Of a stretch of DNA of 55,839 nt, positions 31,841-38,761 are shown piece by piece. The position numbers and the translations under genes are program-made. Location: positions 1 to 55,839 of the forward strand of contig CALAIW010000025.1 in the NCBI GenBank assembly GCA_937922705.1, in the 5' to 3' direction. This DNA is from an uncultured bacterium. Lineage in GTDB: Bacteria > Atribacterota > Atribacteria > Atribacterales > Caldatribacteriaceae. The notes under the pieces are model-generated. The model did not search any database. It was not told the DNA's origin and was given only the letters and a program-made list of their open reading frames with translations. Every line of letters starts with the position of its first letter. Position 1 is the stretch's first letter.

Positions 31841-32801
31841 ACGCTTGGTATTTCCTTTTCAGGGGGCCGAACGGGAAGAGGTTGTCTTTGGTCCTCGCCT
31901 TGGCCGAGACTGTGGGGTTTTACGACTTTCCCCCTTGTACCTCTCCTGTACTTGCGATCCGGTAACGGGAACAAGCTTTGGTGCTGGATCTTTGGCTCCG
32001 CATCTTGTGGCTAATGACCTCATTGCCTCGGGAGCAGAGCCGGTAGCACTCGTTGTGAGTCTTCTTTTCCCTCCTGAGGCTTCCGTGTCGCTCTTAGAAG
32101 AGACTATGCGGGAGCTGGATGAGGCAGCGAAAGCAATTGGTTTTGCCATTCTTGGGGGGCACACTGAAATTACCGATGCAGTTACCCGTCCGGTTATTCA
32201 CTGTACCGGTATTGGGATAATTGCCTTTGAACCCCTTCCCGATGTGACCCGGGTGAAGCCAGGGGATACTATTGTTATGACCAAAGGTGCAGGAATTGAG
32301 GGGACAGCAATCCTTGCCTTGGAACGGGCCAAAGAGCTACAGGGGATTCTCACCGACGAGGAACTCAAGAGGGCTCAGACCTTCCTCAAAAGGGTGAGCG
32401 TTCTTCCTGAGGGAAGGATTGCTCTTCGATGCTCTCCCCACTGTCTCCACGATGCTACCGAAGGTGGGATTCTTGGTGCAGTCTTCGAAGTCTGTAGCGC
32501 TCAAGGTCTTGGATTTATCCTTGAGGAGGGTAAAGTCCTTCTCTTTCCCGAGACTGAGAAAATAGCAAGGTACTTTGGGTGCGACCCTCTCCGCCTTATC
32601 TCAAGCGGAACGCTTCTTGTCTTTACTCCCCATCCTTTGCCTCTTCTTGGGGCGCTTCAAGATGCGGGGATTCCTGCTTCGGTCATTGGTCAGGTGACAG
32701 AGAATGGCCGTGTGCTCATTCGCAAAGACGGAACCCGGGAGGAGGTTACTGAGTGTCCTCAGGACGAACTCTGGCGTCTTTTGGAGGTATCGAAGCCATA
32801 G
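31794..32801 (+). CDS. AIR-synthase/HypE-family protein
   Basis: A 335-residue protein of the PurM/HypE/SelD/ThiL ATP-binding superfamily. The N-terminal half has the Asp-containing loop ARDC-type (RLGRDCGVLRL) and CDPVTGTSFGAGSLAPHLVANDLIASGAEP, the ATP and metal contact region; the C-terminal half contains CLHDATEGGILGAVFEV. HypE makes the thiocarboxamide that becomes the cyanide ligand of NiFe hydrogenases, but it needs a C-terminal cysteine, and this protein ends in LEVSKP with no cysteine. No other hyp or hydrogenase gene is near. So it is a HypE relative with another dehydrating or phosphotransfer role. Start ATG 31794 (GTGGGGGGAC ahead); ATG 31806 is also possible. Confidence 0.75.
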   Translation: MEKLMRLGKLSPHELERLVFPFQGAEREEVVFGPRLGRDCGVLRLSPLYLSCTCDPVTGTSFGAGSLAPHLVANDLIASGAEPVALVVSLLFPPEASVSLLEETMRELDEAAKAIGFAILGGHTEITDAVTRPVIHCTGIGIIAFEPLPDVTRVKPGDTIVMTKGAGIEGTAILALERAKELQGILTDEELKRAQTFLKRVSVLPEGRIALRCSPHCLHDATEGGILGAVFEVCSAQGLGFILEEGKVLLFPETEKIARYFGCDPLRLISSGTLLVFTPHPLPLLGALQDAGIPASVIGQVTENGRVLIRKDGTREEVTECPQDELWRLLEVSKP

Positions 32802-33382
32802 GGAGGCGACTTTTCCCTTACCGAGGGGTCATTTGGGGTACCATGGGAGGTGTGGTGTACCTCTTTGCTCATCCCCGGCCTCCACTTTTTCGCCTTGGGG
32901 TTTTTCTTATTCTCCTTGGAGAACTCTTGCGTCTTTGGGCCTGCGGATACATCAAGACATATCGTGGTCCGATGGAGGAAGTGGAAGAGCTTACCACCGC
33001 TGGGCCATATGCGTACCTTCGGAACCCTCTTTACCTTGCCAACGGCTGCATTGGTCTTGGCATCGTTTTCCTTTCGGGTATTTTAGCTCTTATTCCACTG
33101 TTTCTTGGGGTTTTTGCTTTCCTTTATGGGTCTATTATCCGTGCCGAGGAAGCCTTTCTTGTAGAGCGGTTTGGCAAAGTCTATAAAGAGTATGCCTCTT
33201 CGGTCCCTCGCTTTGTGCCCCGCCTTGCACCTTACCCAAATCGCCAAGGCACCTTTTCTTTTCGAGTTCTTTTAGAGCGGGAAATCATAACCATTGGAAC
33301 CCTTGCTCTGGTGATGCTTCTTTTCTATCTCCGGGGGTTTGGAGTTTTACGGATTCTCGACCGTCTCTTCCTTAGGCTGTAG
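32753..33382 (+). CDS. Isoprenylcysteine/phospholipid methyltransferase-like membrane protein
   Basis: A 209-residue membrane protein of the ICMT/PEMT methyltransferase family, with about five hydrophobic segments. The S-adenosylmethionine-binding signature is GPYAYLRNPLYLANG (residues 84-98), and the family's C-terminal RAEEAFLVERFGKVYKEYASSVPRFVP is complete. Bacterial members methylate small thiols, lipids or unknown substrates. The GTG start at 32753 lies 49 bases inside the preceding gene but has GGGAGGAGG exactly seven bases upstream, so I keep it. The end overlaps the convergent AmaP-like gene by 36 bases. Confidence 0.8.
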   Translation: MSSGRTLASFGGIEAIGRRLFPYRGVIWGTMGGVVYLFAHPRPPLFRLGVFLILLGELLRLWACGYIKTYRGPMEEVEELTTAGPYAYLRNPLYLANGCIGLGIVFLSGILALIPLFLGVFAFLYGSIIRAEEAFLVERFGKVYKEYASSVPRFVPRLAPYPNRQGTFSFRVLLEREIITIGTLALVMLLFYLRGFGVLRILDRLFLRL

Positions 33383-33898
33383 GTCTATAAGGAGTTTAAC
33401 GTCTCGCAAAGTAATCCCTGTTTGCCGTTCGATACGTTCCCGAACCTTTGTTTGTACAAGGCTTGAGAGTTCGGGAATCGAGGCGTCAGCTCGAACCACA
33501 AGGTGCAGCACAAGCTGCGCTTCTTGTCCAATTTTCGTCACCCTTGGTGTTACGGAAACAATCTCCCGGAAACCCTGCAGAGCTTCTCGGGCAAGAACAT
33601 GAAGGGACTCAAAGGAAACTCGAATTTCTCCTTCCTCTGTCCTTTGCACAATGAACCGGCCTCCTCGGGGAAGAAGAAGACGAAAAAGGAACACTGCCCC
33701 AACGACGAGAAGCACAATGCCTGTAGCACTTAGGGCCTTAGTGAGGGTATTACGATGGAGAAGCGTATGGAAATCGACGAGCCATTCCTGGATAGCCAGA
33801 AGGGGTACAACGTTGAAAAAGAGAATGGCCACACCCACGGCAAAAAGAAGCACAAGAATCCCTACAATCCCAGTTACCACTTTTCCAAAAAGCTGCAT
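33347..33898 (-). CDS. amaP: Alkaline-shock membrane-anchor protein (AmaP-like)
   Basis: A 183-residue protein with two N-terminal transmembrane helices (about 8-32 and 55-77) and a cytoplasmic C-terminal domain with ASP23-like strand pattern (VSFESLHVLAREALQGFREI, VVRADASIPELSSLVQTKVRERIERQTG). AmaP anchors Asp23 to the membrane in Gram-positive bacteria; no asp23 gene is next to it here, so the function in a diderm is open. AAAGGAGGG lies five bases before the ATG. It follows the Rad52-like gene after 12 bases, so the two are probably co-transcribed. Confidence 0.75.
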   Translation of the reverse strand: MQLFGKVVTGIVGILVLLFAVGVAILFFNVVPLLAIQEWLVDFHTLLHRNTLTKALSATGIVLLVVGAVFLFRLLLPRGGRFIVQRTEEGEIRVSFESLHVLAREALQGFREIVSVTPRVTKIGQEAQLVLHLVVRADASIPELSSLVQTKVRERIERQTGITLRDVKLLIDLQPKEETVENP

Positions 33899-33910
33899 AT
33901 AAACCCTCCT

Positions 33911-34456
33911 TTACCGCTTCCCTGTTTCTCCCCGGAGTCGGTCAATGAGTTCTGAAGCCTCCTGGGCAGAAAGCGAAGAGAGCATTCCTTCGTCTACTGG
34001 TTTTCCCTGGCTTTTGAGAAGATCCCGGATAAAGCTTTTCTGTCTTTCTGTTGCGGGACGGAAGGCCTCAGAAGGTTCTTCTTCCTCGCCCTCATAAAGG
34101 TACAGTCCCACCCCAAGAAGGGTAGCACATTTTTTGAGGGCATCAGAGGCAGCAGCCTTAAGGTCATCTCCAAGGTCTACAAAGGAGCCATCAGGGTTAT
34201 ACGCTATAGCTTTTGACCCAAACTGCTCTTTTACTACACCTCCGCAGCTTAAACGCCCCAGGACCCAGACATAACCGTTCTCTGTGTCAATGTGTTTCTC
34301 TTTAATTTCAAAAGACCAGTCTCCCTCAAAGGCCTCATTGAGGCGCCTAATGACTGAGGCTGTATCGACATAGAGTATGGTCTTTCCCCCAGGACCTGGC
34401 CGGCTCTTCACTTCCCTTTTGGCAAACTTCTTCTCGAGGATATCCCTGTTTTTCAA
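33911..34456 (-). CDS. Rad52/Rad22-family single-strand annealing protein
   Basis: A 181-residue protein. The N-terminal domain (about 20-120) matches the Rad52 fold seen in phage recombinases and DdrA: TASVIRRLNEAFEGDWSFEI, then the characteristic DLGDDLKAAASDALKKCATLLGVGLYLY. Such proteins form rings on single-stranded DNA and promote annealing. The C-terminal part (RPATERQKSFIRDLLKSQGK, LSAQEASELIDRLRG) is the helical tail common in phage relatives. The start is TTG 34456 and has no clear ribosome-binding site of its own. A nine-codon frame with an excellent Shine-Dalgarno ends in the same bases (TTGA), so its translation may be coupled, or the start region may have suffered a frameshift. 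Confidence 0.82.
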   Translation of the reverse strand: MKNRDILEKKFAKREVKSRPGPGGKTILYVDTASVIRRLNEAFEGDWSFEIKEKHIDTENGYVWVLGRLSCGGVVKEQFGSKAIAYNPDGSFVDLGDDLKAAASDALKKCATLLGVGLYLYEGEEEEPSEAFRPATERQKSFIRDLLKSQGKPVDEGMLSSLSAQEASELIDRLRGETGKR

Positions 34457-34482
34457 TTGGCATCACCACTCTGTACAACCAT
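34453..34482 (-). CDS. Nine-codon leader frame coupled to the Rad52-like gene
   Basis: ATG at 34482 follows AGAAAGGAG by seven bases; the frame reads MVVQSGDAN and stops at a TGA that overlaps the TTG start of the Rad52-like gene (TTGA at 34456-34453). This is the best ribosome-binding site in the region. Either ribosomes ending here restart on the TTG, or these codons are the real N-terminus cut off by a one-base shift. Confidence 0.4.
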   Translation of the reverse strand: MVVQSGDAN

Positions 34483-34578
34483 TTTGTTACTCCTTTCTTC
34501 CGTAGCCAGACTTGCTTGAGAAATCATCTTCTGCACGTCTGCATTCGTCAGAAGGGTTGCTTACCTCTTTTAAGCATC

Positions 34579-35085
34579 CTATGACGAGAGCATTTTTTGG
34601 TAGAAACACACATCAATCCATCGGCCAAATTTGAACCCCGCTTCTTTCAAAACACCCCGGAGAACGAAACCAAGTTTTTCATGGAGTTTAATGCTTGCGA
34701 TGTTTTCGCTAGCGATGATGGCAACGATCGAGTGATACGAGAGGCGTTTTGCCTCCTCAACGAGGGTACTCAGGAGTTCGTATCCTATGTGTTGTCGGCG
34801 AAACTCCCGGCGGACGTAAATAGAATCGGTTACGGTGTACTGATACCCCTCCCGGTCAGAATATGGACTCAAGCATGCCCAGGCGACTATAAGGCCCTCC
34901 TCTTCGGCAACAAGGAGAGGATAACGTTCGTTGTGGCTTTCAAACCAGCGAACCTGTTCCTCTAAAGACCTGGGGTAAAGGTGAAATGTGGAGATGGTGG
35001 TAAGGACTGCCTCGTTGTAGATTTCAGTAATAGCCTGGAGGTCTTCTTGCCTTGCTCTTCGGATAACAAGGAGTTTCTCTTTCAT
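34579..35085 (-). CDS. GNAT-family acetyltransferase (phosphinothricin-acetyltransferase-like)
   Basis: A 168-residue N-acetyltransferase. The acetyl-CoA-binding motif A is YVRREFRRQHIGYELLSTLVEEA (about 90-112), with the Q/RxxGxG/A pattern slightly altered to RRQHIGYE. The C-terminal ENIASIKLHEKLGFVLRGVLKEAGFKFGRW is typical of the Pat/YncA subgroup, which acetylates amino-acid-like substrates such as methionine sulfoximine. A minus-strand TACAAT (35100-35095) would place the transcript start near 35088, so the ATG at 35085 is preferred over the one at 35094; the transcript would be nearly leaderless. It is divergent from the periplasmic protein gene. Confidence 0.85.
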   Translation of the reverse strand: MKEKLLVIRRARQEDLQAITEIYNEAVLTTISTFHLYPRSLEEQVRWFESHNERYPLLVAEEEGLIVAWACLSPYSDREGYQYTVTDSIYVRREFRRQHIGYELLSTLVEEAKRLSYHSIVAIIASENIASIKLHEKLGFVLRGVLKEAGFKFGRWIDVCFYQKMLSS

Positions 35086-35110
35086 GGCGTTCATATTGTA
35101 GCAAAGAGGC

Positions 35111-35119
35111 TGGTATAAT
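35111..35119 (+). promoter_or_regulatory. Extended -10 promoter of periplasmic protein gene
   Basis: TGGTATAAT, 28 bases before the start codon. It lies back to back with the -10 box (TACAAT) of the divergent acetyltransferase gene. Confidence 0.55.
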
Positions 35120-35147
35120 AAAAGGAGTTGGAAAGGAGGGATGTCGT

Positions 35148-35714
35148 ATGAAGTTCCTCGTTTTTCTTGTTTTTGCCCTTGGTTTCCTTCTTGTGGTGGG
35201 TCCGGGATTTACCCAGGATGCAGCAACGCTTTTGCAAGACGCAGCAGTTCTTGTGACTGAGGGAAAGCTTGAAGAGGCTCAAGCTCTTGTTGAGGAGGCG
35301 TACCTTGCTCTCTGGAACAAGGCACCCTTGACCTGCCCGGTGTATCTCTTCGTTGAGGGGGAGCCAGAATTTTTCGGAGTATACCGGGAAAGACCTTCGC
35401 GGAGTTTTGTTGCAGGGGAGACGATGCACGTTTACGCTAAACCTAAGAACTACACCATTTTGAAGGAGGACAATATTTACCACGTCTACCTTTCCTTAAG
35501 CTACTCGGTTTACGACAAAGACGGAAAGTACCTTGGTGGTGAAGACCCTTGGGAGAATTTCCGGTACGTTACTTATGCACCGACCTTTGAGCTCTTTTTG
35601 AGTCTTTCCTTTTCTTTTGAACTTGATCCTGGAGAGTACACCTTAGAGATCACAGTGGAGGATAAACTTTCTGACAAAGAAACGAGTTTCAAACTCCCCT
35701 TTAAAAGGCTTTAG
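35148..35714 (+). CDS. Hypothetical periplasmic protein
   Basis: A 188-residue exported protein with a clear signal peptide (1-22, ending GFTQ) and a strong ribosome-binding site (GGAAAGGAGGG). After a short helical segment (24-50, a TPR-like LLQDAAVLVTEGKLEEAQAL) comes an all-beta domain with many aromatic residues and the C-terminal DPGEYTLEITVEDKLSDKETSF, the pattern of an Ig-like or transthyretin-like sandwich. I do not recognise a family. Its end overlaps the remnant of the DUF4914 gene by four bases. Location is probably periplasmic. Confidence 0.7.
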   Translation: MKFLVFLVFALGFLLVVGPGFTQDAATLLQDAAVLVTEGKLEEAQALVEEAYLALWNKAPLTCPVYLFVEGEPEFFGVYRERPSRSFVAGETMHVYAKPKNYTILKEDNIYHVYLSLSYSVYDKDGKYLGGEDPWENFRYVTYAPTFELFLSLSFSFELDPGEYTLEITVEDKLSDKETSFKLPFKRL

Positions 35715-37327
35715 GATGCTTTTGGCCCGGAGATGAGTGCGAGGAGCTCTCGTGCAGCTTCTTCGGGCCCGTGGGTTTCGAATCCTTCAAGACCAAGCCG
35801 CGTGCGCATTTCCCCGACGAAAATGCCCCGCTCAAAGAAAGCCCGAAAGAATTTCTCGGCAATAACCTCATGGAGATCTCGGTACTGAGGGAGACCAAAG
35901 ATATTGGCAAAGTATGAATGCACAATGCCTGTGGAGGTGGTTGTGCCTTTACTCATGGCTGTTTATCAACGGGATGTCCCTTGATGACAACGTCGTACGT
36001 CGTTACTGGAATGACGATTCGGGCGTTGCCCTGACTTGGACTCATAATGATTGCCCGGTCAATCTGACCAAAAGCGTATCCTTTTTGCAGGTCGTCAAGG
36101 CGCAGAAAAGCCCCAATTTCCGTTCCGTAGCCAATAATTTCTCCTTCTTCGTTGATTTCCAAAGACCCCATGTCGTCAGCAATGATGGCGATTTCACGGA
36201 GATACTCCTCTGAGAGAATGCGCAATGCTTCAAGGGTTTCCGATTTCCCCGCAGCGGTATCTCCAATGAGAAGCACTGTTTTCTCAATGCCATTTTTCAG
36301 CGCAATTTTCACAAGAGCTCCGTGAAAGGGGAGCCGTCCTCGCTTCATCATGACGACGTTGTGGAGGGTAAGGACCATTTTCTTGAGATATCCGAAGTAT
36401 CCGAACTCATCACGGCCGGGGCAGGCTGCTGTGAGAATATTGTTCTCCTCATCATCGAAGAAGACCGTGGGGTAAGGGGCAAGGTCGTCTCAAACGTCTC
36501 CTGGAACCCCAAAGGTGTAAATTGCGTCAGGGGCTTTTTTCAGGTCCTCAGTGGCGAGTTCAAAGAGGTTACTCAGAGAGAACCCAAGTTCAAAGAACTT
36601 CTCGTGGAAGTATATAAGGACAAGCAATGGCCCCACCTTTGCTGGGTAACATAACCACTCGCTTGCGTCAAGGTCAAAACGCTTGAGGGGGTTTTCGAGT
36701 ATTCGCTCAAAGCGACCGCTTCTTTTGTTCATTGGCGGGTTGAAAATGAGCGGCGGATTCAAGAGAACTTGCCGGATAACGGGAAGGTGCGCAAGTTTTT
36801 CCTTATACAATGGGTGAGGGAAAGGGATATCCTTTGGTACCGCAATCCCCGCAATGTTTGCTCCCGCAGGGAGTTGGCGATAGATTCGGGGATGCTTCTC
36901 AGGTTGCAACGGTGGCATTAAAGGTGCGATAGGGACGTTTGTCGGGACCTTCGTTTTGTGAGGTGCAGATGAGGAAACGGTCAAAACTTCGCCAGAAATT
37001 GTACAGGTACTCCGCAAGGTCATTGAGCTTTCCAGGGTCCTGCAAGAAAGATTCTGTCCCTGGAAGGAGGGAAGGGAGGAAACGCAGAGGAACTTTAACG
37101 AGTATCTGCAGAGCCTTTATGAAAAGCTCAAGGTCGTTTGTATCGGTCTCGTCTTTACCAAAGACTTGAAGCAGTGAGGACCCCTTCTTTTCAAGCTGTT
37201 TCAACCCTCTCCAGACAATTTCCCGAAAAAGAGGGCTTTCAAAGAGCTCACTTGGAGTCTCACAAACCCGATACTCAGTACGAAGAATAACTTTGTGGTT
37301 AAGTATACGGAAGTTTTCACGCTTCAT
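35711..37327 (-). pseudogene. Multiply broken DUF4914 (PEP-carboxykinase-like fold) gene
   Basis: Read from 37327 leftward, pieces of one DUF4914 protein appear in order. Piece 1 (37327-36899) covers the N-terminus up to KRPYRTFNATVAT. Piece 2 (about 36915-36490) continues in another frame with HPRIYRQLPAGANIAGIA and appears to miss some 15-20 residues at the joint. An in-frame TGA at 36490-36492 (GDV stop DDLAPYP) then interrupts the frame; TGG would restore it. Piece 3 (36489-35953) holds the P-loop GDTAAGKSE. Piece 4 (35956-35711, MSKGTTTSTGIVHSYFAN) is the C-terminus, with a large part deleted before it. The ribosome-binding site (AGGAGG) and a -10 box (TATACT, 37358-37353) survive. The gene cannot make a full protein. 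Confidence 0.85.
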
Positions 37328-37514
37328 GGATGTTTCCTCCTGATTAGGAAAGAGTATACCGACGGGGGATTTGGGAGTTAAGGTTCTGCTGAAAGTACTT
37401 AAGACAGGCCGTACACTTTAAGGGGTTTTGGCCTGAGGATTTTCGTAAGGGCTCGAAAAAGCAGAGTCGAGTACTTCCCTTTGTGGTTGAGAAGAGGTAC
37501 AATTGCTACTAACA

Positions 37515-38009
37515 ATGGTTTGGAGTAGAGTCGTACCGGTTCTTAGCATGCTTTTTTGTCTTTTGTTTTTAGGGTGTGCGGTATCACCCAGCATAAGTGT
37601 TTCCTTCGGTGAGCAGGTCCAGCTTGCATTTGGCCAGACTCTTTTCCTCAAAGGCACGAAGTATGCAGTAACTTTTAAAGATGTTCTTGAGGACTCTCGC
37701 TGTCCCCAAGGAGTAGAGTGTTTTTGGGAGGGCCGAGTTCTCATTCTCCTCCAGGTTGGAGAAGATACGCTAATACTTGAAGTGCAACCCTCGAAGCTTC
37801 CTGTAGAGACCGTTGTGTCTTTCTCGCCTTCTGAAAGGTATCGCTTGGTTGTTGCTGAACTTTTTCCGTCACGTCTTTCGTTGGAGCCTCCGGAAAAAGC
37901 GGAGTATGCGATTACTCTCTGGATTGAGAGCGAGGTTGCAGGAGGATGGGAAAGTCGGTATAATGCTCCCTGGGAGGGGTGTCCGAACTGGCTAAGGAGC
38001 CGGTCTTGA
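37515..38009 (+). CDS. Small predicted lipoprotein with DSRCP-type motif
   Basis: A 164-residue exported protein with a hydrophobic N-terminus ending LLFLGC (weak lipobox, probable lipidated cysteine near residue 21). The mature part holds EDSRCPQGVECFWEG, a pattern (DSRCPxxVxCxWxG) seen in many small bacterial lipoproteins of unknown function; the two cysteines may form a disulfide. The start is ATG 37515; TACAAT at 37498-37503 puts the transcript start near 37510, so the leader is only a few bases and there is no ribosome-binding site. The last 12 codons run through the first 37 bases of tRNA-Ser, so the true end may have been extended by loss of a stop. Confidence 0.65.
   Translation: MVWSRVVPVLSMLFCLLFLGCAVSPSISVSFGEQVQLAFGQTLFLKGTKYAVTFKDVLEDSRCPQGVECFWEGRVLILLQVGEDTLILEVQPSKLPVETVVSFSPSERYRLVVAELFPSRLSLEPPEKAEYAITLWIESEVAGGWESRYNAPWEGCPNWLRSRS
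37936..37964 (+). promoter_or_regulatory. Promoter of tRNA-Ser inside the lipoprotein gene
   Basis: TTGCAG (37936-37941), 17-base spacer, TATAAT (37959-37964). The tRNA begins nine bases later. The promoter lies within the coding part of the lipoprotein gene. Confidence 0.8.
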
Positions 38010-38063
38010 AAACCGGTACGCCCTTGACGGGCAATGTGGGTTCGAGTCCCACCCCCTCCGCCA
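37973..38063 (+). tRNA. tRNA-Ser (anticodon TGA)
   Basis: Acceptor GGAGGGG pairs with CCCCTCC, followed by G and encoded CCA. The anticodon arm is CCGGT, loop CTTGAAA, ACCGG, giving anticodon TGA (reads TCA serine codons). A long variable arm (ACGCCCTTGACGGGCAAT) is as expected for serine, and GGTTCGAGTCC forms the T arm. 91 bases including CCA. After it, 38064-38419 holds no gene and no clear terminator; a -10-like TACAAT at 38395-38400 serves the next gene. Confidence 0.96.
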
Positions 38064-38419
38064 GTTACTTTTACGTTGCTTTGTGTTTCCTTTTTCCCGA
38101 GAGACCCCGTCTTTTCCTCCTCGATGTCCTTTTCCTTCTTCTTCTGAGGGTGGGAAGGTCTTCATAGGACCTGTGCAACGTATTTGGACTCAAGGCTGGG
38201 TCTTCTCTAGAGGATTTATGGTGCAAGCATCGTGCAATCGTTTCTGGGTTGCATGATTGGGTCCTCTTGTACTCGATGTTTTCCACTTTGGGCTCCGTCT
38301 TAGGGTAAAGGGAATATGTTGTTGTGTCTGGTCTGAAGGTGCCGAAATTGTCCTGTTCTTGGGAATCCCCTTTTCTGAGACTTTCTGGCTTTTGTACAAT
38401 ACTTTCTGGGGGTGAAAGT

Positions 38420-38761
38420 GTGGTTCTTGCAACGCTTGAGGCGATTCCAGGAAAAAGAGTCAAAGAGGTTCTTGGGGTGGTTTGTGGGAGCACCATTAGA
38501 GCGCGCTGGATAGGAAAGGATATCGCTGCAGTTTTTCGGACCCTGGTGGGTGGGGAAATTGTTGAGTACACCGAAATGCTTCAAACAGCACGGCGTGTTG
38601 CCCTTGAACGAATGATAGAAGAGGCACGAAAGCTTGGTGCCGATGCTATTTTAGGAGTACGACTTTCCACAAGTATGGTGATGAGTGGAGCCGCAGAGAT
38701 TATTGCCTACGGAACAGCGGTAAAGCTTGAGGATTTTAGCGGTGACTCAGCATCTCAATGA
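38420..38761 (+). CDS. YbjQ-family (UPF0145) protein
   Basis: A 113-residue protein of the YbjQ/UPF0145 family, small cytoplasmic proteins that assemble into pentamers and were suggested to bind heavy metals; the true function is unknown. VKEVLGVVCGSTIRAR, the charged helix RRVALERMIEEARKLGADAILGVRLSTS and the final AYGTAVKL are all conserved. The start is GTG 38420 (GGGGGTG before it); the frame is open 96 bases further upstream but homologues begin here. The end overlaps the convergent UbiB-type gene by 26 bases. Confidence 0.88.
   Translation: MVLATLEAIPGKRVKEVLGVVCGSTIRARWIGKDIAAVFRTLVGGEIVEYTEMLQTARRVALERMIEEARKLGADAILGVRLSTSMVMSGAAEIIAYGTAVKLEDFSGDSASQ

Noticed and set aside
36490-36492. 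In-frame TGA in the DUF4914 gene as a selenocysteine codon
   Set aside because: The gene carries other frameshifts and deletions, no SECIS-like hairpin is evident after the codon, and tryptophan (TGG) would fit the position; a nonsense mutation is simpler.
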